DNA of 64,000 nucleotides from Polynucleobacter sp. MG-6-Vaara-E2 (GTDB lineage Bacteria; Pseudomonadota; Gammaproteobacteria; Burkholderiales; Burkholderiaceae), in assembly GCF_018687695.1 (NCBI RefSeq), contig NZ_CP061303.1, forward strand, positions 1 to 64,000. The letters are read 5' to 3'. The position numbers and the translations under genes are program-made. This document shows, one piece after another, positions 28,092 to 40,455 of the stretch. Each line of letters opens with the position of its first letter. Within the stretch, counting starts at the first letter, position 1. The notes under the pieces were generated by a model. The model worked only from the letters and a program-made list of their open reading frames with translations. It searched no databases and was not told the DNA's origin.

Positions 28092-29246
28092 TTAACCGTT
28101 TTGTCCTGCTGGGATTGGGGTTAAGACAACTCGGACAGAATCAGCCGTTTTATTGCCATCAAAGTCCAACCAAGCCTTATTCTCAAAATCATAGAGCTTG
28201 CACTTTCGTGCAGTGTCGAAATACCAGGACCAAGAGAACTTTTGAATAAAAATGCGCTCTGGAAGGATGGTTTCGAGGGTTTTTTGGGCCTCTGGAAGGC
28301 GATAGAGAGGTACGCTCATGTCGACGTGGTGAGCAGTATGCTCCATGATGTGGTGCATTAGGGCGCCCCAAATCCAGTTAAAAGTCAGGTGAACCGTAGT
28401 TTATACAAAAGGTTGGTCGCGTAACCATTCCGATTTTTTGTCGTACCAAGACACTGATGGGTGAGTGTGGTGAACATAGACCACAAATCCAATCATGCCG
28501 TTCCAAAATAGGAATGGCACCGCAAAGCCAGTGATTAAACCTACCCAAATTGATTGACCGGTGGCGATGGCACCAGCAATAAGGCAACCAATCCAAATAA
28601 TTGCAAATGCAGTAACGAGCAAATTGTCTTTTAAGAAGATCGGACGATCACCCGGCTTGTTTTGGGCATTTGGGAAGTACTCACGTCTCCACCAAATTTC
28701 AATTAAGTAGTAGAAAACAGGACCCCAGCCGCTACGATAGAGGCGCTCTAAAGTCTTACGAAATGGGGATAGCGCGTCGTACTCAGATTTTGAGAGTGGT
28801 GCCCAAACAAAGTCGAAACCTTTTAAATTTGTTTGGCCATGGTGAACGACGTTATGACCAACATCCCACAAGCTGTATGGAGTAAGTGAAGGCAAGAATG
28901 CAATTCTTCCTAGTACTTTATTGAGTTCACGATTTGGGGTGAAACTTTGATGGCAGGCATCGTGACCCAAAATAAAAATACGACCAGTTACAAATCCTGC
29001 AACGACTCCAAAAACGACTTTAAGCAGAATGCTCTCAACAAATACTGTGCCGGCAATGCAGCCCAGCCACAAAAGGGAGTCAATGATGAGCAATAAAATT
29101 GCGCGGCCTGTTTCGCCTTGTGCCATTGGGATTAGCCAGCTGCGAATAATTTTGCGGTGCGGTAATGGCGCCTCTGGAGGCAAAGGATTTATCAGAGAAG
29201 GCTCTGAAAGGGCTGAATTTAGATGTGTAGACACGATAAGAATCAA
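28092..29246 (-). pseudogene. Fatty acid desaturase, truncated by an in-frame TAA
   Basis: A membrane-bound fatty acid desaturase uses three His boxes to hold a di-iron centre. Box 1 is HDACH and box 2 is HNVVHH. The frame then meets TAA at codon 282 (28403-28401), just after FV and before TTVHLTFNW. Beyond the stop the same frame continues about 100 codons with box 3, HHIMEHTAHH, and a normal C-terminus. A CAA-to-TAA change would account for it. The truncated protein lacks box 3 and should be inactive. The start may be TTG 29246 or GTG 29234. Confidence 0.87.
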
Positions 29247-29316
29247 TAAGTTAGATGCAAATGATAGCGGTTTTCGTGATTTTTTGCATGATTTAGGTCA
29301 AAAACCCCCTCTGTTT

Positions 29317-29392
29317 TGGCGCGCCCGGCAGGAATCGAACCTGCGACCCTTGGCTTCGGAGGCCAATACTCTATCCACTGAGCTACGGGCGC
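29317..29392 (-). tRNA. tRNA-Arg (anticodon CCG)
   Basis: The minus strand folds as a complete 76-nt tRNA with encoded CCA. The acceptor pairs GCGCCCG with CGGGCGC, the anticodon stem is TTGGC/GCCAA, and the loop CTCCGAA contains CCG, which reads CGG. The T-loop TTCGATT is standard. It sits upstream of the desaturase remnant. Confidence 0.97.
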
Positions 29393-29493
29393 CGGGAAAA
29401 CTGGTAACCGCCCTATTGTAAGTGCCTATACCCCTACTCTCTAGTTATAATCGCTGCAAAACAACCCTAAAACCCGTCAAACGATAAATTCTT

Positions 29494-29718
29494 ATGAGCA
29501 ACGAGCACGGAAATCTGATTAAGTCCCCAAAACAACTCATCATCATGGTGTTTGCAAGCTTTTTTGTGCCCTTGATCATCATTTTGCTATTGATGGTATT
29601 TGTAAACAATGGGAAGCGCACCGATGCTGCAGCTTCTGCAGAGCAAATCATTAAGCCGGTGGCAAAGTTAAATCTTCAAGATGCAAACACATCAAAAAAT
29701 ACTCAGGAGAGTAAGTAA
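29494..29718 (+). CDS. Small single-pass membrane protein, resembles the anchor part of a cytochrome c5-type protein
   Basis: The 74-residue product has a short cytoplasmic start (SNEHGNLIKSPKQL), one transmembrane helix (about residues 15-38) and a periplasmic Lys/Asp-rich tail containing IIKPVAKLNLQDAN. This start is what I recall at the N-terminus of membrane-anchored cytochromes c of other Burkholderiales, which then continue into a CxxCH haem domain. Here the reading ends after TQESK with no CxxCH, followed by a terminator. It may be a natural short form or a remnant; the family link is from memory. Confidence 0.6.
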   Translation: MSNEHGNLIKSPKQLIIMVFASFFVPLIIILLLMVFVNNGKRTDAAASAEQIIKPVAKLNLQDANTSKNTQESK

Positions 29719-29750
29719 GTCTGAATTGCTCCTAGCAGTTGCAAATGATT

Positions 29751-29777
29751 AAAGCTGGCTTTACGCCAGCTTTTTTA
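29751..29777 (+). terminator. Rho-independent terminator between convergent genes
   Basis: A 9-bp stem AAAGCTGGC / GCCAGCTTT with a 5-nt loop is followed by TTTATTTT on the plus strand. It closes the small membrane-protein gene and overlaps the rsmI stop codon on the other strand; it could work weakly in that direction too. Confidence 0.85.
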
Positions 29778-30680
29778 TTTTCCTGTTTCGTCCTCTTTTG
29801 CATCCAAGGCAATTTGGTAGGCATCTTTTTTTGCTAGGCCTAACACTTGTGCAAGTACAGTGGCGATTTCTTTGCTACCTAAGTATGGGCTTAGTGCATT
29901 GGCCCAGCGAATCAGGGAGGCATGCTCTGGGGCCTCATTAGCACTGGCTTGGCGCCCAGCGATGAGAATAACAAATTCGCCCTTAAGGCTTTCAGTATTT
30001 TCAAGCCAAGCGGGAATATTCTGCGCTTGAATGGAAACAAGTTGTTCGAATTTTTTAGTCAGTTCGCGACAGATGAAAACTTGCCGATCATTTTCTAAGG
30101 CATTAGAGAGCAAGAGCAGTGTCTCGCGAATATTGTGTGGCGACTCAAAAAAAATGCTGGTTTTTTTACTGCTACCTATATCTTGCAAGAGGGCATCACG
30201 CTCTTTGCTTTTGTGTGGCCAGAATCCTAGAAATTGAAATTGCCCATCAGAGTTAAGCATGACGGATCCAGCAACTGAGACCGCGCACGATACAGAGCTA
30301 GCACCGGGGACCGGAATCACTCGCATACCTGCTTTTTGCACTTCATCTACTAGGCGAGCGCCTGGGTCTGATACGCCGGGTGTGCCGGCATCGGAGATAT
30401 ACGCCCAACGTTCATTGTTTGCCAAATGCTGAATGACTGTTTGCGCACTACCAAGCTCGTTGTGCGCATGTAAGGCCATACATTTTTTATGAATACCAAA
30501 TTGTTGCAATAGTGCGGCGCTGTGCCGCGTATCTTCGCAGGCAATGCCATCCATCGCGTTGAGTACGTGTAGTGCGCGTAAGGTGATATCACCCAAATTA
30601 CCAATAGGTGTGGCAACCATATACAGGGCACCAGCAGGCAAATCTTGTTGCTTTAAAAAGTCTAATGAGCCTAGTTCCAT
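29775..30680 (-). CDS. rsmI: 16S rRNA 2'-O-ribose methyltransferase RsmI
   Basis: RsmI methylates the 2'-OH of C1402 in 16S rRNA, using SAM. The SAM-binding opening GALYMVATPIGNLGDITLRAL, then ACEDTRHS and the SDAGTPGVSDPG loop are hallmarks of this tetrapyrrole-methylase-fold family. I prefer ATG 30680 (301 aa; 286 in E. coli), but a TTG at 30716 would add 12 residues. It is divergent from the SIS-domain gene, as in the common rsmI/diaA/dolP neighbourhood. Its stop overlaps a terminator hairpin. Confidence 0.95.
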   Translation of the reverse strand: MELGSLDFLKQQDLPAGALYMVATPIGNLGDITLRALHVLNAMDGIACEDTRHSAALLQQFGIHKKCMALHAHNELGSAQTVIQHLANNERWAYISDAGTPGVSDPGARLVDEVQKAGMRVIPVPGASSVSCAVSVAGSVMLNSDGQFQFLGFWPHKSKERDALLQDIGSSKKTSIFFESPHNIRETLLLLSNALENDRQVFICRELTKKFEQLVSIQAQNIPAWLENTESLKGEFVILIAGRQASANEAPEHASLIRWANALSPYLGSKEIATVLAQVLGLAKKDAYQIALDAKEDETGK

Positions 30681-30786
30681 GAGGATATTGTCTGCTGAAG
30701 GTTTATCAATAAGCAAGAGAATACGTTGCTTTTGAGTTAAGCTGATCGCATCGGAATTTAGACCTTCTTTGGCGCATAATATTGCT

Positions 30787-31389
30787 ATGGATAAAGATAC
30801 TCTTGAACGTTTGCGTAAACGCGCATCTCAACACTTTTTAGACAGCATTGCAGTTAAGCAAGAGGCTGAAAAGGTTCTCCCTGAATCAGTTGCACAAGGC
30901 GTACTGGCAATGGTGGATTGTTTAAAGTCTGGCGGTAAGGTCATGGCCTGCGGCAATGGTGGTTCTGCAGCAGATGCACAACATTTCGCCGCAGAATTAA
31001 TTGGGCGTTTTGAGCGAGAGCGGCAAGAGCTGGCCGCTATTGCATTAACCACAGACAGCTCGATCTTGACTGCTGTTGGTAACGATTACAGTTATGACGA
31101 AGTGTTTAGCAAGCAGGTGCGTGGCCTAGGTAAAAAAGGTGACATTCTGTTAGGCATCTCTACTTCTGGCAATTCAAAGAATGTCATCAAAGCAATTGAA
31201 GCGGCAAAAAAGATCGGCATCAAAATTATTGCGCTCACTGGAAATGGTGGCGGTAAGATTGCGAGCCTTTTGGATAAAGACGATATTCACTTGTGCGCCC
31301 CTTCAACACGCACTGCTCGCATTCAAGAAACCCATTTAGTTCTATTACATGGTTTATGTGATGGTGTTGATCACGTATTACTCGATTAA
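30787..31389 (+). CDS. SIS-domain protein, DiaA/GmhA type
   Basis: A 200-residue single SIS-domain protein. The sugar-phosphate motif CGNGGSAADAQHFAAELIGRF and the second loop GISTSGNSKNVIKAIEAAK are complete. In E. coli the gene between rsmI and dolP is diaA, a DnaA-binding protein that promotes orderly initiation, while the close paralogue GmhA isomerises sedoheptulose 7-phosphate for LPS. The neighbourhood favours DiaA, but sequence alone does not separate them. ATG 30787 is used; an upstream TTG at 30769 is less likely. yraN, commonly found beside this gene, is absent from the gap. Confidence 0.88.
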   Translation: MDKDTLERLRKRASQHFLDSIAVKQEAEKVLPESVAQGVLAMVDCLKSGGKVMACGNGGSAADAQHFAAELIGRFERERQELAAIALTTDSSILTAVGNDYSYDEVFSKQVRGLGKKGDILLGISTSGNSKNVIKAIEAAKKIGIKIIALTGNGGGKIASLLDKDDIHLCAPSTRTARIQETHLVLLHGLCDGVDHVLLD

Positions 31390-31416
31390 TGTTTATCCAA
31401 CAGTAAAGATACTTAA

Positions 31417-32067
31417 ATGCAAATTCAATTCTTCGGTAAATTAGTCATTGCTTTGGTTATTGCGACACAACTATCAGCTTGTGGAGTCCTTGCGGTGGGC
31501 GGAGTCGCAGCTGGTGCGAGCATCATGGCCGATAGACGTACGCCAGGCGTACAAGCTATCGACAACGGAATTGAATTAGAGGCAAATGCTGCCCTTGCGA
31601 AAAAGTTTGGCGATAGCGCCCACATCAATGTCACGTCTTTCAATCAAAAAGTTTTGTTAACTGGCGAAGTGAAAGATGCTGATATTAAGGGTGAGGCCGG
31701 GGCATATGTAAAGGCCATGAAGAATGCGCGTAGCGTATTCAATGAATTGGTAATTGGCCCAAACAGCACATACACTGCACGCGCCAATGATTCCTATCTT
31801 GAGTCAAAGATAAAAACACAAATGATTTTTACAGATAAGTTGCCATCTAATTCAATGACAATTGTTGCAGAGGGAACTAGCATATACCTCATGGGTATCT
31901 TGACGCAGAATGAAGCGGATCTGGCCAAGAAAGTTGCCAGCAATACTAATGGCGTGAAAGATGTTTATGTTTACTTTGACATCATTTCAGAACAAGAAAA
32001 AAATCGTCTAGAAAAACAAGGCAAGGCTGATCAAACGCAGCCAAGTTCGCCTCCAAAATTCCAATAA
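31417..32067 (+). CDS. BON-domain outer-membrane lipoprotein, DolP (YraP) type
   Basis: DolP-type lipoproteins sit on the inner face of the outer membrane and support envelope integrity. The signal ends in the lipobox LSAC with Cys22. Two BON domains follow: one around residues 48-115 with VLLTGEVKDAD, and one around 122-195 with IYLMGILTQNEADLA and GVKDVYVYFD. At 216 residues it is slightly longer than E. coli DolP (191), with a Lys/Gln-rich tail. It follows the DiaA-like gene by 27 bp, as in E. coli. Confidence 0.92.
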   Translation: MQIQFFGKLVIALVIATQLSACGVLAVGGVAAGASIMADRRTPGVQAIDNGIELEANAALAKKFGDSAHINVTSFNQKVLLTGEVKDADIKGEAGAYVKAMKNARSVFNELVIGPNSTYTARANDSYLESKIKTQMIFTDKLPSNSMTIVAEGTSIYLMGILTQNEADLAKKVASNTNGVKDVYVYFDIISEQEKNRLEKQGKADQTQPSSPPKFQ

Positions 32068-32091
32068 ATTTTTTCTAAGTTTGTGATGTGC

Positions 32092-32439
32092 ATGAGGCGA
32101 GCAATTGCAAAAATAATTTTTTTATTTACAGTGCTTGCATATTTCATTCCAGCTGCACAAGCAAACGAAGAGGATCAAAAAGCATTTGCGCTTGCTAAGC
32201 AAAATGCATGCTTAGGGTGTCATGCTATAGATAAAAAAATTGTTGGCCCAAGCTTTCAAATGATTGCGCAAAAATATAAAAGCGATTCAAATGCGCAAGC
32301 ATTTTTGAAAAATAAAATTGCTAAGGGCGGTGCAGGCTCATGGGGCGTTGTTCCAATGCCTGCAAACGCAAAATTAAGCGCGACCGATTTAACGCTACTT
32401 ACAAGTTGGATACTGCGCGGAGCTCCGCAGCAAAACTAA
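32092..32439 (+). CDS. Small periplasmic cytochrome c (class I)
   Basis: A single-haem cytochrome c of about 115 residues. An N-terminal signal peptide with cleavage after AAQA precedes one haem motif, CLGCH, and a probable Met ligand in VPMPAN. The last helix LTLLTSWIL is typical of cytochromes c551/c552. It probably shuttles electrons between respiratory complexes in the periplasm. Candidate starts are GTG 32083, ATG 32086 and ATG 32092; none has a strong ribosome binding site. It lies downstream of the DolP-like gene. Confidence 0.88.
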   Translation: MRRAIAKIIFLFTVLAYFIPAAQANEEDQKAFALAKQNACLGCHAIDKKIVGPSFQMIAQKYKSDSNAQAFLKNKIAKGGAGSWGVVPMPANAKLSATDLTLLTSWILRGAPQQN

Positions 32440-32458
32440 AAAAGAAATGTTGCGCACA

Positions 32459-33115
32459 TTAACGTGCGTGACCAGGCCTTCCCAGAAACCACCACCAAGC
32501 TTGATTAGCAAGCTTCAAGTTTTCTTTCAGCGCGTAATCAAAATCTGCCCATTGCTCATTTGCAGCTTCAGCAACAATGCTGCTGGGGTTTGCTGGAGGT
32601 AATTTGAGATATGCATCAGCATCGCCATAGGCGTATTCAACCGTCATACCTGCTTTTTGTGCCAAATGCATCATGGCCTTGTTGTTGGCAAGACAGTGAA
32701 CATAAAGCGTTTGAATGTTGCTATTGCGTGAATGCACTGCAGAACGCTGTAGCAGCGCAGTGCCAAGGCCCTGCGCCCTACCCTTAGGTAACACAGACAC
32801 ACCAAACTCAGCAGCACGCGCCTGACCATTGATTTCTGGCAAATAAGCTAAATGCGCTACGCCAATGAGTTTTAAGTCGGCGTCAAATACGCCAAATACG
32901 GTATCTCTATTGAAATCAAGGCCTTCAACGTAATGATGAATGACTTCATCAGGAGTTTGGGTGCCAAAGCGTAGGCGACGATCCTCTTCGCCAAGTTGCA
33001 ATAGGTGGTTCAGAATTTCTGACCTATGTCCCGAATGAAGTTCGCGCACAGGAACAGCATGCCCAGCCAAATAGGGCTTGGAAGGTGAGTGATTGTTCGC
33101 TCTTTTATTGTGCAT
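32459..33115 (-). CDS. GNAT-family N-acetyltransferase
   Basis: The 218-residue protein has a GNAT acyl-CoA-binding core: FGVSVLPKGRAQGLGTALLQRS contains the (R/Q)xxGxG/A loop, followed by LYVHCLANNKAMMHLAQKAGM, the motif-B helix. The substrate is unknown. It runs convergent to the cytochrome gene (19 bp between stops) and its start faces the rrn promoter region. Nothing disrupts the frame. Confidence 0.85.
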   Translation of the reverse strand: MHNKRANNHSPSKPYLAGHAVPVRELHSGHRSEILNHLLQLGEEDRRLRFGTQTPDEVIHHYVEGLDFNRDTVFGVFDADLKLIGVAHLAYLPEINGQARAAEFGVSVLPKGRAQGLGTALLQRSAVHSRNSNIQTLYVHCLANNKAMMHLAQKAGMTVEYAYGDADAYLKLPPANPSSIVAEAANEQWADFDYALKENLKLANQAWWWFLGRPGHAR

Positions 33116-33588
33116 AGCAATATTTTAACAGAATACAAGGAAAATTTCAGGGTTTTCCCTAGGGTGTGGCGAATATGCAAATAAAGCATCAAAAATGCAG
33201 ATCTAGTCACGCCACCTTTCCAAAAAAAGCGCCAAATCAAGAAAATTTTCAAAAAAATTAAATTTTTTTTCGACTTTTATGTCTATGATTTCATTGAACT
33301 AATTTTTAAAGTCAGAAAAATCTTCACATAATTTAGGAAAAAGAGTGGGAAAGGTGTTGACAACCCTATTCGGGTATGTCATAGTCTCGCTTCTTCGCTG
33401 AATGTTTTTGAAAAACGATTCAGCCCTCTTTAAAAATTAGTCAACCGATAATTGTGGGTACTAAGTGAAAGCATCCAGTCCTTCGGGACAGATGTAAATA
33501 AATAGTACTCATAGACAGTAAAGATTTGGTTTTTTTACCAAGTCGATTTCTTGAATGAGTGCGACGATCCGCAAGGATCACAGGAATT
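33116..33588. promoter_or_regulatory. rrn upstream and leader region
   Basis: This 473-bp stretch without a gene holds the control region of the rRNA operon. A very AT-rich segment around 33240-33275 could serve as an UP element. The best promoter is annotated separately at 33357-33385. The leader contains CTCTTTAAAAAT at 33426-33437, matching the boxA antitermination element that recurs in the 16S-23S spacer. Confidence 0.7.
33357..33385 (+). promoter_or_regulatory. rrn promoter
   Basis: TTGACA (33357-33362), a 17-bp spacer and CATAGT (33380-33385) lie about 200 bp before 16S. The expected start is near 33391, in a C/T-rich discriminator as seen in stringently controlled rRNA promoters. Confidence 0.7.
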
Positions 33589-35124
<1,536 letters not shown>

Positions 35125-35180
35125 GAGAAAAGATGCTGGAGCTATAGTGCCCACACTTATCGGTTGACAATAAAAGCCAC

Positions 35181-35257
35181 GGGTCTGTAGCTCAGCTGGT
35201 TAGAGCACTGTGTTGATAACGCAGGGGTCGTAGGTTCAAGTCCTACCAGACCCACCA
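35181..35257 (+). tRNA. tRNA-Ile (anticodon GAT)
   Basis: A 77-nt tRNA with encoded CCA in the 16S-23S spacer. The acceptor pairs GGGTCTG with CAGACCC, and the anticodon arm is CTGTG-TTGATAA-CGCAG. Ile-Ala is the usual spacer pair. Confidence 0.98.
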
Positions 35258-35289
35258 TCAGCAGCAGTGATATGGACTTAGTGGACGTT

Positions 35290-35365
35290 GGGGGATTAGC
35301 TCAGCTGGGAGAGCACCTGCTTTGCAAGCAGGGGGTCGTCGGTTCGATCCCGTCATCCTCCACCA
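35290..35365 (+). tRNA. tRNA-Ala (anticodon TGC)
   Basis: A 76-nt tRNA with encoded CCA. The acceptor pairs GGGGGAT with ATCCTCC, and the anticodon stem CCTGC/GCAGG encloses TTTGCAA. It is the second tRNA of the rrn spacer. Confidence 0.98.
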
Positions 35366-35634
35366 ACATCTAAATGTCAAAACTAAGCGATTTAACGATT
35401 GTTTAGTTTTGCCATTTATGGCTGTTCTTTAAAAATTTGAGTAAGCAAAGTGTCAAATGTTTCTTTGAGAGGACATTTGACAATGTAATAAGGGTAAAGA
35501 TTGAATCATCAATCAGTAATATCAAACGAGTTTTACAAAGTTCTTAACAAGTACTTACAGTTTGGATTACGGCAAACATGTCAGAAGTAGAAGTAAAAAC
35601 CTATAACGGTTACTAGCAATGGTGCTCGTTATAG
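35366..35634 (+). promoter_or_regulatory. tRNA-Ala to 23S spacer with boxA
   Basis: No gene is seen. TGTTCTTTAAAAATTTG at 35423-35439 matches the boxA element that loads the rRNA antitermination complex ahead of 23S. The rest should pair with sequence beyond 23S as the processing stalk. Confidence 0.65.
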
Positions 35635-38509
<2,875 letters not shown>

Positions 38510-38612
38510 TAACCAGCACTATTGTGTTGGATGTTTGCCAGATTTAATCTGCATCCTTATTACATGCTTACTCAAATAGAGCTGTTGATTTATTCAGCAG
38601 CTCAACCCTCTA

Positions 38613-38729
38613 CGCCCGGTGACCATAGCGAATTGGAACCACTCCTTCCCATCCCGAACAGGACAGTGAAACGATTCTACGCCGATGATAGTGCGGATTA
38701 CCCGTGTGAAAGTAGGTAACTGCCGGGCA
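38613..38729 (+). rRNA. rrf: 5S ribosomal RNA
   Basis: The conserved core CCATCCCGAACAGGACAGTG and ATGATAGTGCGG identify 5S. The ends pair as GCCCGG with CCGGGC, giving about 117 nt. It is last in the rrn operon and is followed by a strong terminator. Confidence 0.94.
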
Positions 38730-38738
38730 CCAATGCGA

Positions 38739-38769
38739 CGCCCAGACCCTTTTAGGTCTGGGCGTTTTT
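38739..38769 (+). terminator. rrn operon terminator
   Basis: A perfect 10-bp GC-rich stem CGCCCAGACC / GGTCTGGGCG with a 6-nt loop is followed directly by TTTTT. Confidence 0.93.
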
Positions 38770-38792
38770 ACTTGTGCAAAGCGTTTGAGAGA

Positions 38793-38821
38793 TTGACAGA
38801 AACTCCATTTGGAGTCAGAAT
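38793..38821 (+). promoter_or_regulatory. Promoter of the tRNA-tuf-secE-nusG unit
   Basis: TTGACA, a 17-bp spacer and CAGAAT precede tRNA-Tyr by 11 bp, giving a predicted start near 38828 followed by a GC-rich stretch. It lies between the rrn terminator and the first tRNA. Confidence 0.7.
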
Positions 38822-38832
38822 ATTGGGTTCGC

Positions 38833-38917
38833 GGAGGGGTGTCCGAGCGGCTAAAGGAGGCAGACTGTAAATCTGTTGGCTACGCCTACGTAGGTTCGAA
38901 TCCTACCCCCTCCACCA
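38833..38917 (+). tRNA. tRNA-Tyr (anticodon GTA)
   Basis: An 85-nt class II tRNA with long variable arm and encoded CCA. The acceptor pairs GGAGGGG with CCCCTCC, and the anticodon loop is CTGTAAA. It is the first gene of a Tyr-Gly-Thr-tuf array like that of E. coli tufB. Confidence 0.97.
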
Positions 38918-38922
38918 GATGT

Positions 38923-38996
38923 GCGGGATTAGTTTAATGGTAAAACAGCAGATTTCCAATCTTCGGTCAAGAGTTCGATTCTCTTATCCCGCTCCA
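38923..38996 (+). tRNA. tRNA-Gly (anticodon TCC)
   Basis: A 74-nt tRNA with encoded CCA. The acceptor pairs GCGGGAT with ATCCCGC, and the T-stem AAGAG/CTCTT is sound. The anticodon loop is TTTCCAA. The anticodon stem GCAGA/TCTTC has one C-U mismatch at its second pair (positions 28 and 42). Confidence 0.95.
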
Positions 38997-39016
38997 GATT
39001 TGTTGTATTAGTTTTC

Positions 39017-39091
<75 letters not shown>

Positions 39092-39155
39092 TGTTTGGTT
39101 TTATTAATTATGTATTTCGTGTTTGGTTTAAGAGTTAACTAAAGGCAGATTAAAA

Positions 39156-40346
39156 ATGGCAAAAGAAAAATTCGAGCGGACAAAACCGCACGTAAACGTA
39201 GGCACCATCGGTCACGTTGACCACGGTAAAACGACCTTGACAGCAGCAATCGCAACCGTGCTCTCAAAGGCATTCGGTGGCGAAGCGAAAGCATACGATC
39301 AGATCGATGCTGCTCCAGAAGAAAAAGCCCGTGGTATTACGATTAATACTGCACACGTTGAGTATGAGACAGCCAATCGTCACTACGCTCACGTTGACTG
39401 CCCAGGACATGCTGACTACGTTAAGAACATGATTACTGGTGCTGCTCAGATGGACGGCGCAATCTTGGTTTGCTCTGCAGCTGACGGCCCAATGCCACAA
39501 ACTCGTGAGCACATCCTCTTGGCACGCCAAGTTGGTGTTCCTTACATCGTTGTGTTCCTGAACAAGTGCGACATGGTTGATGACGCTGAATTGTTAGAGC
39601 TCGTTGAAATGGAAGTTCGTGAACTTCTCTCTAAATACGACTTCCCAGGCGATGACACTCCAATCGTTCAAGGTTCTGCTAAGTTAGCGCTTGAAGGCGA
39701 TGAAGGCCCATTGGGTAAAGAAGCCATCATGAAGTTGGCTGAAGCATTAGATACTTACATCCCAACTCCAGAGCGTGCAATTGATGGCGCGTTCTTGATG
39801 CCAGTAGAAGACGTGTTCTCTATCTCCGGTCGCGGTACTGTAGTAACTGGTCGTATCGAGCGCGGCATCATCAAGGTTGGTGAAGAGATTGAAATCGTTG
39901 GTATCAAACCAACTCTCAAAACCACTTGTACTGGTGTTGAAATGTTCCGTAAATTGCTCGACCAAGGTCAAGCAGGCGATAACGTTGGTATCTTGTTACG
40001 CGGTACAAAACGTGAAGAAGTTGAGCGCGGCCAAGTATTGGCTAAGCCAGGTTCAATCACCCCACATACCCACTTTACAGCCGAGGTTTACATCTTGGGT
40101 AAAGATGAAGGTGGTCGTCACACTCCATTCTTTAACAACTATCGTCCACAGTTCTACTTCCGTACAACGGACGTGACTGGTTCAATCGAGTTGCCAAAAG
40201 ACAAAGAAATGGTCATGCCTGGTGATAACGTCACGATTACCGTAAAACTCATCGCGCCAATCGCGATGGAAGAAGGTTTACGTTTTGCGATCCGTGAAGG
40301 TGGCCGTACTGTTGGCGCCGGTGTGGTTGCAAAGATTTTGGCTTAA
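39156..40346 (+). CDS. tuf: Elongation factor Tu, copy 1
   Basis: EF-Tu delivers aminoacyl-tRNA to the ribosome as a GTP complex. The 396 residues show the G1 loop GHVDHGKTT (residues 19-27), the DCPGHADY G3 segment, NKCD (G4) and SAKL (G5), followed by the two beta-barrel domains. It lies between tRNA-Thr and tRNA-Trp, the tufB-type position. The protein is identical to the second copy at 55976-57166, and the DNA appears identical across the whole reading frame while the flanks differ. Confidence 0.98.
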   Translation: MAKEKFERTKPHVNVGTIGHVDHGKTTLTAAIATVLSKAFGGEAKAYDQIDAAPEEKARGITINTAHVEYETANRHYAHVDCPGHADYVKNMITGAAQMDGAILVCSAADGPMPQTREHILLARQVGVPYIVVFLNKCDMVDDAELLELVEMEVRELLSKYDFPGDDTPIVQGSAKLALEGDEGPLGKEAIMKLAEALDTYIPTPERAIDGAFLMPVEDVFSISGRGTVVTGRIERGIIKVGEEIEIVGIKPTLKTTCTGVEMFRKLLDQGQAGDNVGILLRGTKREEVERGQVLAKPGSITPHTHFTAEVYILGKDEGGRHTPFFNNYRPQFYFRTTDVTGSIELPKDKEMVMPGDNVTITVKLIAPIAMEEGLRFAIREGGRTVGAGVVAKILA

Positions 40347-40359
40347 TAGTTTTTTATAA

Positions 40360-40435
40360 AGGGGTGTAGCTCAATTGGCAGAGCGTTGGTCTCCAAAACC
40401 AAAGGTTGGGGGTTCGATGCCCTCCGCCCCTGCCA
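40360..40435 (+). tRNA. tRNA-Trp (anticodon CCA)
   Basis: A 76-nt tRNA with encoded CCA. The acceptor pairs AGGGGTG with CGCCCCT, discriminator G, and the anticodon arm is TTGGT-CTCCAAA-ACCAA. It lies between tuf and secE, a conserved location in many proteobacteria. Confidence 0.98.
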
Positions 40436-40455
40436 CGATTTGATCTGAAAGTTAT

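Noticed and set aside
26744..29246. Alternative genetic code as the explanation of the in-frame stops
   Set aside because: All three stop codons occur as single breaks, and TAA, TAG or TGA terminate many intact genes in the window.
32450..32475. GCGCAC/GTGCGT hairpin between the convergent cytochrome and GNAT genes as a terminator
   Set aside because: The stem is short with a G-T closing pair and no T-run on either strand.
33230..33280. AT-rich near-palindrome before the rrn operon as a terminator or attachment site
   Set aside because: The stem is AT-only and imperfect; an UP-element role is simpler.
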